Assembly (NCBI RefSeq): GCF_029690065.1
Contig: NZ_CP121463.1
Location: 124,001-188,000, forward strand
Direction of reading: 5' to 3'
DNA length: 64,000 nt
Source of the DNA: Arthrobacter sp. Y-9
Lineage (GTDB): Bacteria > Actinomycetota > Actinomycetes > Actinomycetales > Micrococcaceae
The notes beneath the pieces are model-generated. The model was not told the origin of the DNA. It was given only the letters and a program-made list of their open reading frames with translations, and did not search any database. Shown in pieces: positions 17,711-26,599 of the stretch (positions are counted from its first letter, which is position 1; every line of letters begins with the position of its first letter). The translations under genes and the position numbers were made by a program.

Positions 17711-19219
17711 TCAGGCCAGCGCGTCCGCCTTCGGGGCGCGGGTCCGCTTCCACGCCGCGATCAGGAGCGGGGACAGGGCGATCAGTGCGACGATCACGTA
17801 CACCGTCACGCCCACCGGCTCGTTGAACAGGCCCGAGAGGTCGCCGCCGCTCAGCTGGAGCGCCTTGCGGAGCTGCCCCTCGATCCGCGGCCCGAGGATC
17901 AGGCCGATGATCAGCGGCAGCACCGGAAGGCCGAAGCGCCGCATCGCGAAGCCGAGGGCGCCCAGCACCAGGAGGATCACCAGGTCGAACGCCTGCAGAT
18001 TCACCGCGTAGGCCCCGAGCGAGGCGAAGAACAGGATGCCGGCGTACAGGTACGGGCGCGGGATCTGCAGCAGCTTCGCCCAGAGGGGCGCCATCGGCAG
18101 GTTGATGACCAGCAGCAGCGTGTTCCCGATGAAGAGGCTCGCAATCAGGCCCCACACCAGATCCGGCTCCTTCTGGAAGAGCAGCGGACCCGGCTGGATG
18201 TTGAACTGGGTCAGGGCCGCGAGCATGATGGCCGCCGTCGCGTTGGTCGGCAGACCGAGCGCCAGAGCCGGCGTCAGCGTGCCCGCCGCGGAAGCGTTGT
18301 TGGCCGCCTCCGGACCCGCGACACCCTCGATGGCGCCGTGCCCGAACTCCTCCGGATGCTTGGACAGCTTCTTCTCCGTGACGTAGGAGAGGAAGGTCGG
18401 GATCTCGGCGCCGCCGGCCGGCATGGCGCCGAACGGGAAGCCCAGCGCGGTGCCCCGCAGCCACGGCTTCCAGGACCGCTTCCAGTCCTCCTTGCCCATC
18501 CACGGCTGGCCCACCGGAATGGTGTCCATCCGCTTGCGGCGCAGGTGGGCGGCGATCCAGAGGGCCTCGCCCACCGCGAAGATGGCGACCGCCACCACCA
18601 CGATGTCCAGGCCGTCCGTCAGCAGCGGGATGCCGAACACCAGACGCTGCTGTCCGCTCACCGGGTCGAGCCCGATCAGGCCGATCGCCAGGCCGAGGCC
18701 CAGGGAGGCGAAGCCGCGGATCTTCGAGGACCCCAGCACCGCGGTGACGGTCAGAAGGCCCAGGATCATGATCGCCAGGTAACTGGACGGGCCGAGGCTC
18801 ACCGCGAACTGCACGACGGCGGGCGCGAACGCGGCCAGGAGTGCCGTGCCGATGGTGCCGGCCACGAAGGAGCCGATCGCCGCCGTCGCGAGGGCCTGTG
18901 CCGCGCGGCCCGCTTTCGCCATCTTGTGGCCTTCGATGGCCGTGACGACGGTGGAGGATTCGCCCGGGGTGTTGAGCAGGATCGAGGTCGTGGACCCGCC
19001 GTACATGCCGCCGTAGTAGATGCCCGCGAACATGATGAGAGCGCCGGTCGGTTCGAGATTGGTGGTCACCGGCAGCAGGAGCGCCAGGGCCATGGCCGGA
19101 CCGATGCCCGGCAGCACGCCCACGGCGGTGCCCAGGAGGACGCCGATGCAGGCGAAGAGCAGATTGGTGGGCGTCGCGGCGGTGGCGAAGCCCTGCATGA
19201 GGTTGTTGAGGATGTCCAT
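17711..19219 (-). CDS. tctA: Tripartite tricarboxylate transporter, large permease TctA
   Basis: A 502-residue membrane protein with about eleven to twelve hydrophobic segments. TctA signatures include [21 protein letters not shown] near residue 30 (21 residues), [22 protein letters not shown] near 67 (22 residues) and [17 protein letters not shown] near 260. It forms the channel for citrate-like substrates and works with TctB and the TctC lipoprotein. It starts one base after the tctB stop; the three genes form an operon tctC-tctB-tctA. Confidence 0.95.
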   Translation of the reverse strand: MDILNNLMQGFATAATPTNLLFACIGVLLGTAVGVLPGIGPAMALALLLPVTTNLEPTGALIMFAGIYYGGMYGGSTTSILLNTPGESSTVVTAIEGHKMAKAGRAAQALATAAIGSFVAGTIGTALLAAFAPAVVQFAVSLGPSSYLAIMILGLLTVTAVLGSSKIRGFASLGLGLAIGLIGLDPVSGQQRLVFGIPLLTDGLDIVVVAVAIFAVGEALWIAAHLRRKRMDTIPVGQPWMGKEDWKRSWKPWLRGTALGFPFGAMPAGGAEIPTFLSYVTEKKLSKHPEEFGHGAIEGVAGPEAANNASAAGTLTPALALGLPTNATAAIMLAALTQFNIQPGPLLFQKEPDLVWGLIASLFIGNTLLLVINLPMAPLWAKLLQIPRPYLYAGILFFASLGAYAVNLQAFDLVILLVLGALGFAMRRFGLPVLPLIIGLILGPRIEGQLRKALQLSGGDLSGLFNEPVGVTVYVIVALIALSPLLIAAWKRTRAPKADALA

Positions 19220-19220
19220 G

Positions 19221-19805
19221 TCAGAGAATTCCCGCCAGGATCCCGGCCGGCAGGTGGATGCCCAGGCCGAGGTAGAAACCGTAGAAGGTGCCGACGGCCA
19301 GGACCAGCGAGACCAGTCCGTCCCGCACGTAGTGGCGGCTGCCGAGGGACCAGACGCTGCCCCAGAACATGATGGTCCCGGAGAGCACCCAGCCGAGGGG
19401 GTCGATCAGCACGATGTTCAGGACGAAGAAGCCGATCAGCGGCAGCACGGTCTTCCAGTCGGTGGGATGGCTGAGGTCGACGTCCTCGCCCTCCTCGGCC
19501 TGGCCGCTGCCGCCCCGCAGGACGTTGACGGCCAGGAGCACGGCGCTGACCACGAGCAGCGATCCGATGATCACCGGCATGGTCTTCGGTCCCACCACGT
19601 CGGAGACGGAGTAGGGCACCGTGATGCGAGAGGCGTCCCAGAGCACGACGACGCCGGCCACGCCGAGCAGGGCGGCGATGCCCAGCTCGGCGCGGCTCCG
19701 GCCGCCGGGCGCGCCGACAGTGGCGCGCTCGCCGCCGTCGTCGTGCCCGGCGCCGAGGCCTCCGGGGTCCGCGTGACCCCCGGCGTCTGCGGCGCTATGG
19801 CTCAC
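19221..19805 (-). CDS. tctB: Tripartite tricarboxylate transporter, small permease TctB
   Basis: A 194-residue protein. The start GTG at 19805 overlaps the tctC stop in a GTGA junction, so translation is coupled; an upstream extension would run through tctC. It has four hydrophobic segments ([51 protein letters not shown] and [16 protein letters not shown]), with [11 protein letters not shown] as the family motif. A 50-residue low-complexity N-terminus precedes them. It is the small membrane partner of TctA. Confidence 0.9.
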   Translation of the reverse strand: MSHSAADAGGHADPGGLGAGHDDGGERATVGAPGGRSRAELGIAALLGVAGVVVLWDASRITVPYSVSDVVGPKTMPVIIGSLLVVSAVLLAVNVLRGGSGQAEEGEDVDLSHPTDWKTVLPLIGFFVLNIVLIDPLGWVLSGTIMFWGSVWSLGSRHYVRDGLVSLVLAVGTFYGFYLGLGIHLPAGILAGIL

Positions 19806-20818
19806 GCCAGGCCCAGCTTCTTCAGGACGTCGGCGACCCGCTGATCCTGGTCCTTCAGGTAGGCGCCGAACTCGTCGCCCGTGATGAACGCGTCGGTCCA
19901 GCCGTGGGTCTTGAGCGCGGCCTTCCACTCGTCCGTGTCGTGCATCTTCTTGAGGGTGGCGATCACCTTGTCACGGTCGGCGTCGGAGATGCCGGGAGGG
20001 GCCACGATGCCGCGCCAGTTGGTGAATTCGAGGTCGATCCCGGATTCCTTGAAGGTGGGGGCGTCCACGCCGTCCAGCCGCTGGGCGCCGCTCACCGCGA
20101 GGACGCGGATCTCGCCCGACTTGATCTGGTCGATGTACTCGCCGGCGCCGGAGGCGGCGAAGCCGATCTTGTTGCCGAGGATGGCGGGCAGGAGGTCGCC
20201 GCCGCCGTCGAAGGAGACGAAGTTGACCTTCTTGGGCTCGATGCCCACGGCCTGCGCCAGCTGCATCGGCAGGAGGTGGTCCGGTCCGCCGGGGTTGGAG
20301 CCGCCGCCGACGGCGAGCTTGGAGGGGTCGGCCTTCCAGGCGTCCACCAGGTCCTTGATGGTCTTGTAGGGGGAGCTCTTGGGCACCATGATGGCGCCGG
20401 GCTCCTGGATCAGACGGGCGAGCGGCACGGTCTCGGTGAGCTTGGCCGGGGACTTGTTGGTGTAGCTGGCGCCCACCACTCCCAGGCCCATGAGCATGGT
20501 GAGGTCCTTGTTGCCCTTTTCGTTGACCAGGCGGGCCAGGCCCACGGTGCCGCCGGCACCGGCCAGATTGAAGACCTCCACATTGGTGGCGGTCTTGGTC
20601 TCGCCCATGACCTTCGCAGCGGTGCGGGCCGTGGTGTCGTACCCGCCGCCGGGGCTGTTGGGGACCATGATGCGCAGGCCCTTGAGGGGCTCGCTGGAGG
20701 CGCCCGACGCAGAACCCTGGGGGTTCGAACCGCCGGAGCCGGTGACGCCGCAGCCGGTGGCGGCCAGGATCAGGCCCAGCGCGGCGGCGGCGAGGCGGAC
20801 GGCTTTGAGTGAACGCAT
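19802..20818 (-). CDS. tctC: Tripartite tricarboxylate transporter, binding lipoprotein TctC
   Basis: A 338-residue protein of the Bug/TctC family. The start ATG at 20818 has AAGGAAG before it; an ATG 21 bases upstream lacks a site. The signal peptide ends in AATGC with lipobox Cys23. The Bug motif region IMVPNSPGGGYDTTART (near residue 47) and the PGGPDHLL loop contact the carboxylate ligand. It delivers tricarboxylates (citrate or similar) to TctA/TctB. It is divergent from the CitA-type sensor kinase, which most likely controls this operon. Confidence 0.95.
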   Translation of the reverse strand: MRSLKAVRLAAAALGLILAATGCGVTGSGGSNPQGSASGASSEPLKGLRIMVPNSPGGGYDTTARTAAKVMGETKTATNVEVFNLAGAGGTVGLARLVNEKGNKDLTMLMGLGVVGASYTNKSPAKLTETVPLARLIQEPGAIMVPKSSPYKTIKDLVDAWKADPSKLAVGGGSNPGGPDHLLPMQLAQAVGIEPKKVNFVSFDGGGDLLPAILGNKIGFAASGAGEYIDQIKSGEIRVLAVSGAQRLDGVDAPTFKESGIDLEFTNWRGIVAPPGISDADRDKVIATLKKMHDTDEWKAALKTHGWTDAFITGDEFGAYLKDQDQRVADVLKKLGLA

Positions 20819-20929
20819 TGGTACTTCCTTTGTTCGCATGACGTCGCTGTCATGAGGGGGTTCCGGAAAGAACGTCCCTCACGCTATGCGGGGATGTGAG
20901 GTGGGTCACCCTTGAGTTCTCAAAGATCG

Positions 20930-20946
20930 TTGTGTTCATTGTGTTC
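20930..20946. promoter_or_regulatory. Direct repeat in the tctC/sensor kinase divergent promoter
   Basis: TTGTGTTC occurs twice with one base between (20930-20937 and 20939-20946), in the AT-richer part of the 218-base gap between tctC and the kinase gene. This is a candidate binding site for the CitB-type response regulator. Confidence 0.4.
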
Positions 20947-21036
20947 TCGGTCACATACCCCTCCAGGCTGTCATGATGGACGCGGGGACGTCCGTCCCCG
21001 CGAAGAAAGGACAAGGACCCGTCCCGTGAGTGCCCC

Positions 21037-22677
21037 ATGACGCGCTGGTGGCCTCGACGGGCCAGGATGTCCCTGGCCGCCCAGTACCTGGTGCTGCAGC
21101 TGCTGATCGTGCTGGCCGTCCTGGTGGGCGTGATCGCGGTGTCCCTCGCGCAGTCGGAGGATACCTTCGAACGGGTGGAGGGCCGTCGGGCCCTGTCCGC
21201 GGCCGAGTCCGTGGCGGCCATGCCCGCCGTGCGCACACTCCTCCCGACCGCCCAGCCCGGCCACGGGGCCGCCCTCCCGGCCGTCGCGGAGTCCGCGCGG
21301 ACCGTCTCCGGCTCGAACTTCGTGCTGCTCGTGCGTCCGGACCGCGTCATCCTCACGACGCCCGATCCGTCGCTGCTGGGATCGCGGCTGGATCTGGGGC
21401 AGAGCCATGTCCTGGAAGGCCGGGCGTGGACAGGATCGGCCGACGTCTCCGGTCACCGCGCGCTCGTGGCGCATGTGCCCGTGCTGAGCGACGGCGGCGA
21501 ACTCGTCGGATTCGTGGCCGTCGGCCGGGAGTACCCCTCCGTGCTGGACCGGCTGGGCGATGCCCTCCCGGATCTGGTCACGTACCTGGGCGTCTCCCTC
21601 GCGCTGGGGGCGGCCGGCTCGGTCCTGCTCTCGCGGAGGGTCAAGAAGCAGACGCTGGGTCTGGAACCCGAGGAGATCGTGGGCCTCGTGGAGCACCGCG
21701 AGGCCATCCTGCACGGAGTGAAGGAGGGTGTGCTGGCCCTCGACCAGAAGCAGCGCATCACGCTCCTCAACGAGAGCGCCCGCGCCATGCTCGGACTGCC
21801 CCGCTCCGCCGAGGGCCACAGCCTGGAGGAGCTCGGGGTGGATCCGCGGCTCAGGGAGGTCCTCGCGGGGGACGACGCCGTGGAGGACCGGATCGTCCTG
21901 GCGGGAGAGCGCCTCGTGAGCCTCAACCGGCGTCCGGTGGTGAACCGCGGCCGGGAGATCGGCTCCGTCACCACGCTCCGGGACCGGACCGAGCTCGCCG
22001 CCCTGGAGCAGGAGCTCGGCGCGACGCGCAGCGCCACGGACACGCTCCGCGCCCAGACCCACGAGTTCGCGAACCAGTTGCACACCATCTCCGGCCTCAT
22101 CCAGCTGGGCGAGTACGACGACGTGCTCCGCTTCGTGGACGGCGTCCGGCTGAGCAGGACCCGGCTCTATGACGAGGTCACCGAACGCCTCCAGGACCCC
22201 GCGGTCGCCGCGCTGGTCATCGCGAAAGCCAGCCTCGCGGCCGAGCGGGCCGTGCCCCTGGATCTCGACCCGGACTCCCGGCTGGGCCGCGTCGGCGAGG
22301 GGCTGTCGCGGGACCTGTGCACCGTCGTCGGGAATCTGGTGGACAACGCGCTGGACGCCGTCACCGGCCGCCCCGACGCCCGCGTGACCCTGCTGATCAG
22401 CGACGACGGCGGCCACGTCGGCGTGCGGGTGCGGGATACTGGACCGGGCGTGGCCGGGGACAAGATCCGCGAGGTGTTCCGTCAGGGGTACACCACGAAG
22501 GACGCGCTGGGCGAGGGCGGCCACGGCTTCGGCCTGGCGATCACCCAGCTGGTGTGCCGGCGCCGCGGCGGGGACGTGGAGGTCCTCAACGACGGCGGAG
22601 CGGTGTTCACGGCGGTGCTCGGCCGGGGCGTGGAGGCGGGGGACGGCCCGCCGGAGAGGGAAAGGGCGCAGGCATGA
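21037..22677 (+). CDS. CitA/DcuS-type sensor histidine kinase
   Basis: A 546-residue membrane sensor. Helix 1 is about residues 17-39 and helix 2 about 177-198; the segment between is a periplasmic-type sensor (sCache/PASp) facing outside. A cytoplasmic PAS domain covers about 215-320 and the kinase box THEFANQLHTISGLIQLG holds the phosphorylated His342. The ATPase has NLVDNALDAV (N box) and GEGGHGFGLAI (G2). These are features of citrate/C4-dicarboxylate sensors. It overlaps the regulator gene in an ATGA junction and is divergent from tctCBA, so citrate-like sensing is a strong inference. Confidence 0.92.
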   Translation: MTRWWPRRARMSLAAQYLVLQLLIVLAVLVGVIAVSLAQSEDTFERVEGRRALSAAESVAAMPAVRTLLPTAQPGHGAALPAVAESARTVSGSNFVLLVRPDRVILTTPDPSLLGSRLDLGQSHVLEGRAWTGSADVSGHRALVAHVPVLSDGGELVGFVAVGREYPSVLDRLGDALPDLVTYLGVSLALGAAGSVLLSRRVKKQTLGLEPEEIVGLVEHREAILHGVKEGVLALDQKQRITLLNESARAMLGLPRSAEGHSLEELGVDPRLREVLAGDDAVEDRIVLAGERLVSLNRRPVVNRGREIGSVTTLRDRTELAALEQELGATRSATDTLRAQTHEFANQLHTISGLIQLGEYDDVLRFVDGVRLSRTRLYDEVTERLQDPAVAALVIAKASLAAERAVPLDLDPDSRLGRVGEGLSRDLCTVVGNLVDNALDAVTGRPDARVTLLISDDGGHVGVRVRDTGPGVAGDKIREVFRQGYTTKDALGEGGHGFGLAITQLVCRRRGGDVEVLNDGGAVFTAVLGRGVEAGDGPPERERAQA

Positions 22678-23339
22678 TCAAGGTCCTGATCGTCGACGAT
22701 GACTTCATGGTGGCCAAGGTTCATGCGGGGTTCGTCCGTCAGGTTCCCGGGTTCGGCGTGGTGGGGGTGGCCCACACTGCGTCGCAGGCTCTGCAGGAGG
22801 TGGAGCGGACCCGGCCGGATCTGGTGCTCCTGGACATCCACCTGCCCGACCGGAGCGGGCTCGAACTGCTCCAGGAGATGCGGACCCTCCAGCCCGAGCT
22901 CGACGTCCTGGTCATCAGCGCGGCCCGGGAGATGGAGACGGTGCGCAAGGCCCTGCGGGGCGGGATCGTGCACTACCTCATGAAGCCGTTCACGGCTCAG
23001 GACCTGGCGGAGCGGCTGGTGCACTACCAGCAGAGTTACCGCCCTCTCGCCGAGTCCGGCAGCGTGGCGGACCAGGCCGATGTGGACCGCGTCTTCGGCG
23101 TCGCGCACCGCGAACGGCCCCTGCCCAAGGGGTGCAGCGTCGAGACGCTGCGCATGGTGGAGGCTCTCCTCAAGGACCGCGACGGCGACGTCTCCGCCAC
23201 GGAGGCGGCCGCGGTCCTCGGCACGTCCCGGGTGAGCGCTCGCCGGTACCTGGAGTACCTCGCCGAGGAGGGACGCGCGGTGGTGAGCCTGCGGTATGGG
23301 GGTGTCGGACGGCCAGAGCGGCGGTACGTCTGGAAGTGA
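22674..23339 (+). CDS. CitB/DcuR-type response regulator
   Basis: A 221-residue regulator. The receiver domain covers residues 1-120 with phosphorylated Asp54 (LVLLDIHLPD) and the acidic pocket DDD at 8-10. The C-terminal part (about 150-221) has the CitB-family winged helix with SATEAAAVLGTSRVSARRYLEYL. The start ATG is in the stop of the kinase gene. It is expected to switch on tctCBA when its partner kinase detects a tricarboxylate. It ends 29 bases before a 59-base palindrome. Confidence 0.93.
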   Translation: MIKVLIVDDDFMVAKVHAGFVRQVPGFGVVGVAHTASQALQEVERTRPDLVLLDIHLPDRSGLELLQEMRTLQPELDVLVISAAREMETVRKALRGGIVHYLMKPFTAQDLAERLVHYQQSYRPLAESGSVADQADVDRVFGVAHRERPLPKGCSVETLRMVEALLKDRDGDVSATEAAAVLGTSRVSARRYLEYLAEEGRAVVSLRYGGVGRPERRYVWK

Positions 23340-23367
23340 GGCGGCGCCGACCCGCCTGACCGCTGAG

Positions 23368-23426
23368 ACAGTGACTTTCCGCTGAAACAGTGTGTTGTGC
23401 ACACTGTTTCAGCGGAAAGTCACTGT
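23368..23426. repeat. 59-base palindrome between the response regulator and pit genes
   Basis: Perfect 27-base arms (23368-23394 and 23400-23426) beginning ACAGTGACTTTCCGCTGAAA surround a 5-base loop. It lies between two convergent 3' ends. It has the same total length as the palindrome at 17569-17627 and differs from it mostly by paired changes. Confidence 0.9.
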
Positions 23427-23439
23427 TTCGCGACGGGGC

Positions 23440-24450
23440 TCAGGCCAGCGCGGAGAGCGCCATCTGGAACACGAACGCCAGGGCCGCCGTGGCCACGGGG
23501 GTGATCACCCAGTACCCGAGGATCTTCAGGATCAGCGGTCGGTTGGCCTGGGAGAAGCGCTGGTTCGTGCCCGCTCCCCACATGCCCGCCGCCATCGTGT
23601 GCGTGGTGGAGATGGGCCAGCTGAGGGCGATGGCCCCGGCGAACTGGAGCGCGAACCCGACCGCCTGGGTGACGAAGCCCCGGAGCGGGTCTACCCGGAT
23701 CATCCGGTGCCCCAGGGTGTAGGAGATGCGCCAGCCGCCGAACAGCGTGCCGGCCGTCATGGCCGCGGCCACGAGCGCCACCATCATGAAGGCGAGCGGC
23801 TGACCGTCGTCGTAACCTGCCACGAAGAACGCCATGAGCAGGACCAGGAAGGTGCGCTGACCGTCCTGCAACCCGTGCCCGAATGCCACCGCGCCCGCCG
23901 TGATCGCCTGGGCCCGGCGGAGCCGGCGGTTCACCACGTTGGGCGGCTGATTCCGGGCCACCCAGGTGGTCGGCCAGACCAGCACATAGGACAGCACGAA
24001 GGCCAGCGCGGGGGAGAGGAGCAGGGGCAGTGCCACCGAGTTCCACAGGGTGGCGGACGCTTCCGGGATCTCCGCCCCGCCCTTGAGGATGGCGGCGGCG
24101 CCCGCCCCGAACAAGCCGCTGAGCAGGGCATGCGTCGACGAGGACGGGATGCCCTTCCACCACGTGAAGATGTTCCAGATGATGCCGGCGGATAGACCTG
24201 AGACGAGCAGGCTGAGTCCGTTCAGCCCTTCCGGGAGCTGCAGCCAGTTCCTGCCGATCTCCAGGGCCAGCGGAAACGCCAGGACGACGCCGAGCAGGTT
24301 GAAGAAGGCCGCGAGCACCACGGCGACGCTGGCGGTCAGCGCGCGGGAGCGGACCGCGAACGCGATCGCGGAGGAGACGTCACGGAAGCCGTTGAGAAAG
24401 GTGAAGGTGACCGTCAGCAGGACCGTGAGGACCAGGAAGAAGGCGATCAC
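23440..24450 (-). CDS. pit: Inorganic phosphate transporter, PiT family
   Basis: A 336-residue membrane protein with about ten hydrophobic segments. The two PiT signatures are FLNGFRDVSSAIAFAVRSRAL (21 residues, near position 17) and FGHGLQDGQRTFLVLLMAF (near 190). The loop IPSSSTHALLSGLFGAG is the conserved SSSTHA motif. It imports phosphate (probably as metal phosphate) by proton symport with low affinity. The start is a GTG that directly follows the DUF47 stop with no gap, so they form one transcript. Confidence 0.93.
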   Translation of the reverse strand: MIAFFLVLTVLLTVTFTFLNGFRDVSSAIAFAVRSRALTASVAVVLAAFFNLLGVVLAFPLALEIGRNWLQLPEGLNGLSLLVSGLSAGIIWNIFTWWKGIPSSSTHALLSGLFGAGAAAILKGGAEIPEASATLWNSVALPLLLSPALAFVLSYVLVWPTTWVARNQPPNVVNRRLRRAQAITAGAVAFGHGLQDGQRTFLVLLMAFFVAGYDDGQPLAFMMVALVAAAMTAGTLFGGWRISYTLGHRMIRVDPLRGFVTQAVGFALQFAGAIALSWPISTTHTMAAGMWGAGTNQRFSQANRPLILKILGYWVITPVATAALAFVFQMALSALA

Positions 24451-25110
24451 TCATGATTCCTTGACGATGATCGCCCCGACGGAGGTGGCGACGCGGCGCA
24501 TGTCCTTGGTGACCTCCACCAGCTGATTGGCGACGTCCCGGTGCCGGGTGTACTGGGCGAACTTCATGTCGCGGAGCATGTCCGCCACCCAGACGCGGTG
24601 GCTGCGTTCGGCACGCTTGGCCAGCCGGAGCACTTCGATCCAGTAGTCCTCGAGCTCATCCAGATCGTCGAGCCGCCGCATCGCCTCCACGGTCAGCTCC
24701 GCCTGCCGGGTGATGATCTCCAGCTGATCCGCGGCCCGGGTGGGAAGGCGTTCGAGCTTGTAGAGACCGATCAGCTCGGCGGCGCCGTCCAGCTTCTCCA
24801 TGGCGTCATTGAGATAGCGCGACAGGTTGAACATGTCTTCCCGCGGCAGCGTGTTGATGAAGCTGGTGCGCATATGGGTCAGGAGCGCGTAATGCAGGTT
24901 CATGGACTCGCCCTCGTGCTGATGCATCTCTTCGACCAGACGATCGAAATCCGCGGCGGGGGCTCCCAGGAGCTCGGAGAGGGTGCCGGTGCCGAGCACC
25001 AATTGGCGGGCCAGCTGGGTGAGGAGCTTGAGGCCTGCAGTCTCCTGAGGGAAGAGGCTGAGTTTCACGTCGTACCGGTGTCCTTGGCTGGCGTAAAGAT
25101 CTTGAGGCAC
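24451..25110 (-). CDS. DUF47-family PhoU-like protein
   Basis: A 219-residue all-helical protein starting at a GTG. The wording (KLSLFPQETAGLKLLTQLAR, LVEEMHQHEGESMNLHYALL, FINTLPREDMFNLSRYLND) is that of the DUF47 / Pit-accessory family, which folds like PhoU. Such genes sit beside pit and modulate or gate phosphate uptake. Here it precedes the pit gene with no spacer. Confidence 0.92.
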   Translation of the reverse strand: MPQDLYASQGHRYDVKLSLFPQETAGLKLLTQLARQLVLGTGTLSELLGAPAADFDRLVEEMHQHEGESMNLHYALLTHMRTSFINTLPREDMFNLSRYLNDAMEKLDGAAELIGLYKLERLPTRAADQLEIITRQAELTVEAMRRLDDLDELEDYWIEVLRLAKRAERSHRVWVADMLRDMKFAQYTRHRDVANQLVEVTKDMRRVATSVGAIIVKES

Positions 25111-25284
25111 GGACCTCAGCGTGAGAATGGTGTCGGACCGGATACGCCTCTCGGCGGTAGGCCGCTCGAAGCGGCGAATTGTTGAAGCCCGGGGGTTTCG
25201 CGGCCCGACACCAAGTTCAGTTTTCTACTTCCGTGGCCCGGAGTCAACATTGACAGGTTCCGGAATGAGTGATTCAGTGCGCGG

Positions 25285-25929
25285 TCAGTCCAAGTGGCCG
25301 TTGCGCCATGCGGCGGCGGCGAATTCGAGGTCATCGGCCGTGCGGACCAGGCGGTGGGAGTCGCGGGTGAGCCGGGTGGCGTTCGCCTCGTTGCCCAGTT
25401 CGGCCGCGTCGGCCAAGCGCGCCTGGCCCAGGGCGATCACCCGGCAGAACGCGGCGAAGCGCTCCAGCGCCACGTCGAACTCGCCGTCGAACGCTCCGGA
25501 GAGGATGGCGTCGGACATGTGGCGGATCTCGTCCGCGCCCGGGGGCTCGGCCGCTCCCGCCACCACGTGGGAGACCTGCGCGCCCTCCTTGCCGGCGTTG
25601 AAGTACAGGGCCATCCGGTCGGGATCCTTCACGACGGCGGCGCGCAGCGCGTAGAGCCGCCAGAGGGCGCCGGGGAGGGAGTGTGCGGGGCTCTCGGCCC
25701 AGAGTTCGGCGATCACTTCGATGCCCTGCCGGTCGGCGAGCTTGACCAGGCGTTTCGTCACGTCCGGGTCGTCCGCGGCGCGGCCGTGTTTCACCAGGGC
25801 GTGTGCCGCGAGGTGAGCCGCTTCGGAGACGCGTGCGGGGTCGGCGCCTCCCGCGAACGGTTCGAAGTCGGCGGGTGCGAAGGGCTTTGGCTTGTGATGC
25901 CGTGGGGCTGCTCCCGGGTTCTCGCTCAT
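25285..25929 (-). CDS. Conserved helical protein of unknown function
   Basis: A 214-residue protein, mostly Ala/Arg-rich helices with no signal peptide, membrane segment or cysteine cluster. The first 20 residues are Lys/Pro/His-rich. Segments such as HLAAHALVKHGRAADDPDVTK and WRLYALRAAVVKDPDRMALYF (both 21 residues) look conserved rather than random. I do not recognise the family. It is transcribed towards the DUF47 gene but is separated from it by 174 bases, which hold a candidate promoter for the phosphate operon. Confidence 0.75.
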   Translation of the reverse strand: MSENPGAAPRHHKPKPFAPADFEPFAGGADPARVSEAAHLAAHALVKHGRAADDPDVTKRLVKLADRQGIEVIAELWAESPAHSLPGALWRLYALRAAVVKDPDRMALYFNAGKEGAQVSHVVAGAAEPPGADEIRHMSDAILSGAFDGEFDVALERFAAFCRVIALGQARLADAAELGNEANATRLTRDSHRLVRTADDLEFAAAAWRNGHLD

Positions 25930-26088
25930 GCCCTTACGCTACGCCTGGTGCGGGAGCCATGCCAGAGTGGCGCGGAGCCGCACGACGGCGGCCGCGGGCC
26001 CCGCGCGGAACGCCGCCTGGGGTGCGGGGACGCATGCCGGAACCCCTTGCGCGCCTACGGTAGAGTAGTGACGTCCCTAGGGACGGTT

Positions 26089-26161
26089 GGGCCTTTAGCT
26101 CAGTTGGTAGAGCAGTGGACTTTTAATCCATAGGTCGAGGGTTCGATCCCCTCAGGGCCCA
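26089..26161 (+). tRNA. tRNA-Lys (anticodon TTT)
   Basis: The 73-base cloverleaf starts GGGCCTTTAGCTCAG and ends GAGGGTTCGATCCCCTC plus the acceptor strand AGGGCCC and discriminator A. The anticodon loop is CTTTTAA. The CCA end is not encoded. A TAGAGT -10-like element lies about 25 bases upstream. Its 3' side is the left edge of the low-GC island. Confidence 0.97.
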
Positions 26162-26599
26162 CAACAGACCCAGTGTTTGGCGCGAGCCGCGTCGCCCTGG
26201 CGAGGCGACTGGCGATGAGCGGCCTCCCGTGGATCCGGAGCGACAGGTGATCTTGTCTAGACCTCCTTCGCCGAAGATCGCACATCGGTTACAAGGCACG
26301 GCGCGCTATCTAGGTATGCAAAGCACATTGGATTGTGGCGATGCGTTGCCTGCGATGTCGCCTGCTTCGTTGTCAGGTCGACCTTTCGTCACGCCAGGGC
26401 CGCCAAGAGGGTGACTCGCGCCGTGCCGGTTCATGTCGACGGTTCTCGAGCCGACACATCCATGAAGATGCGGACTTGAAGATCGCTACCGCCACGTAAG
26501 ATGGTGTGCGTGAGTCTCCCGTCTACTACAGACACTGACTCACTGTCAGTCCTGGATCGAGGGGTGGCACGCCGCCGGTGCAGTGAGAGTAGGTATTGA
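26162..26599. other. Low-GC spacer between tRNA-Lys and the methyltransferase
   Basis: This 438-base stretch marks the drop in GC content. It contains one 61-codon open frame at 26229-26414 with no recognisable product and a poor promoter candidate (TTGAAG at 26476-26481, TAAGAT at 26497-26502, 15-base spacing) for the methyltransferase gene. No integrase or copy of the tRNA 3' end was found here. Confidence 0.5.

Noticed and set aside
26100-26285. Minus-strand frame of 61 codons over tRNA-Lys whose translation resembles a frequently annotated small protein
   Set aside because: It is antisense to the tRNA gene; its familiar C-terminus is simply the reverse translation of the tRNA sequence.
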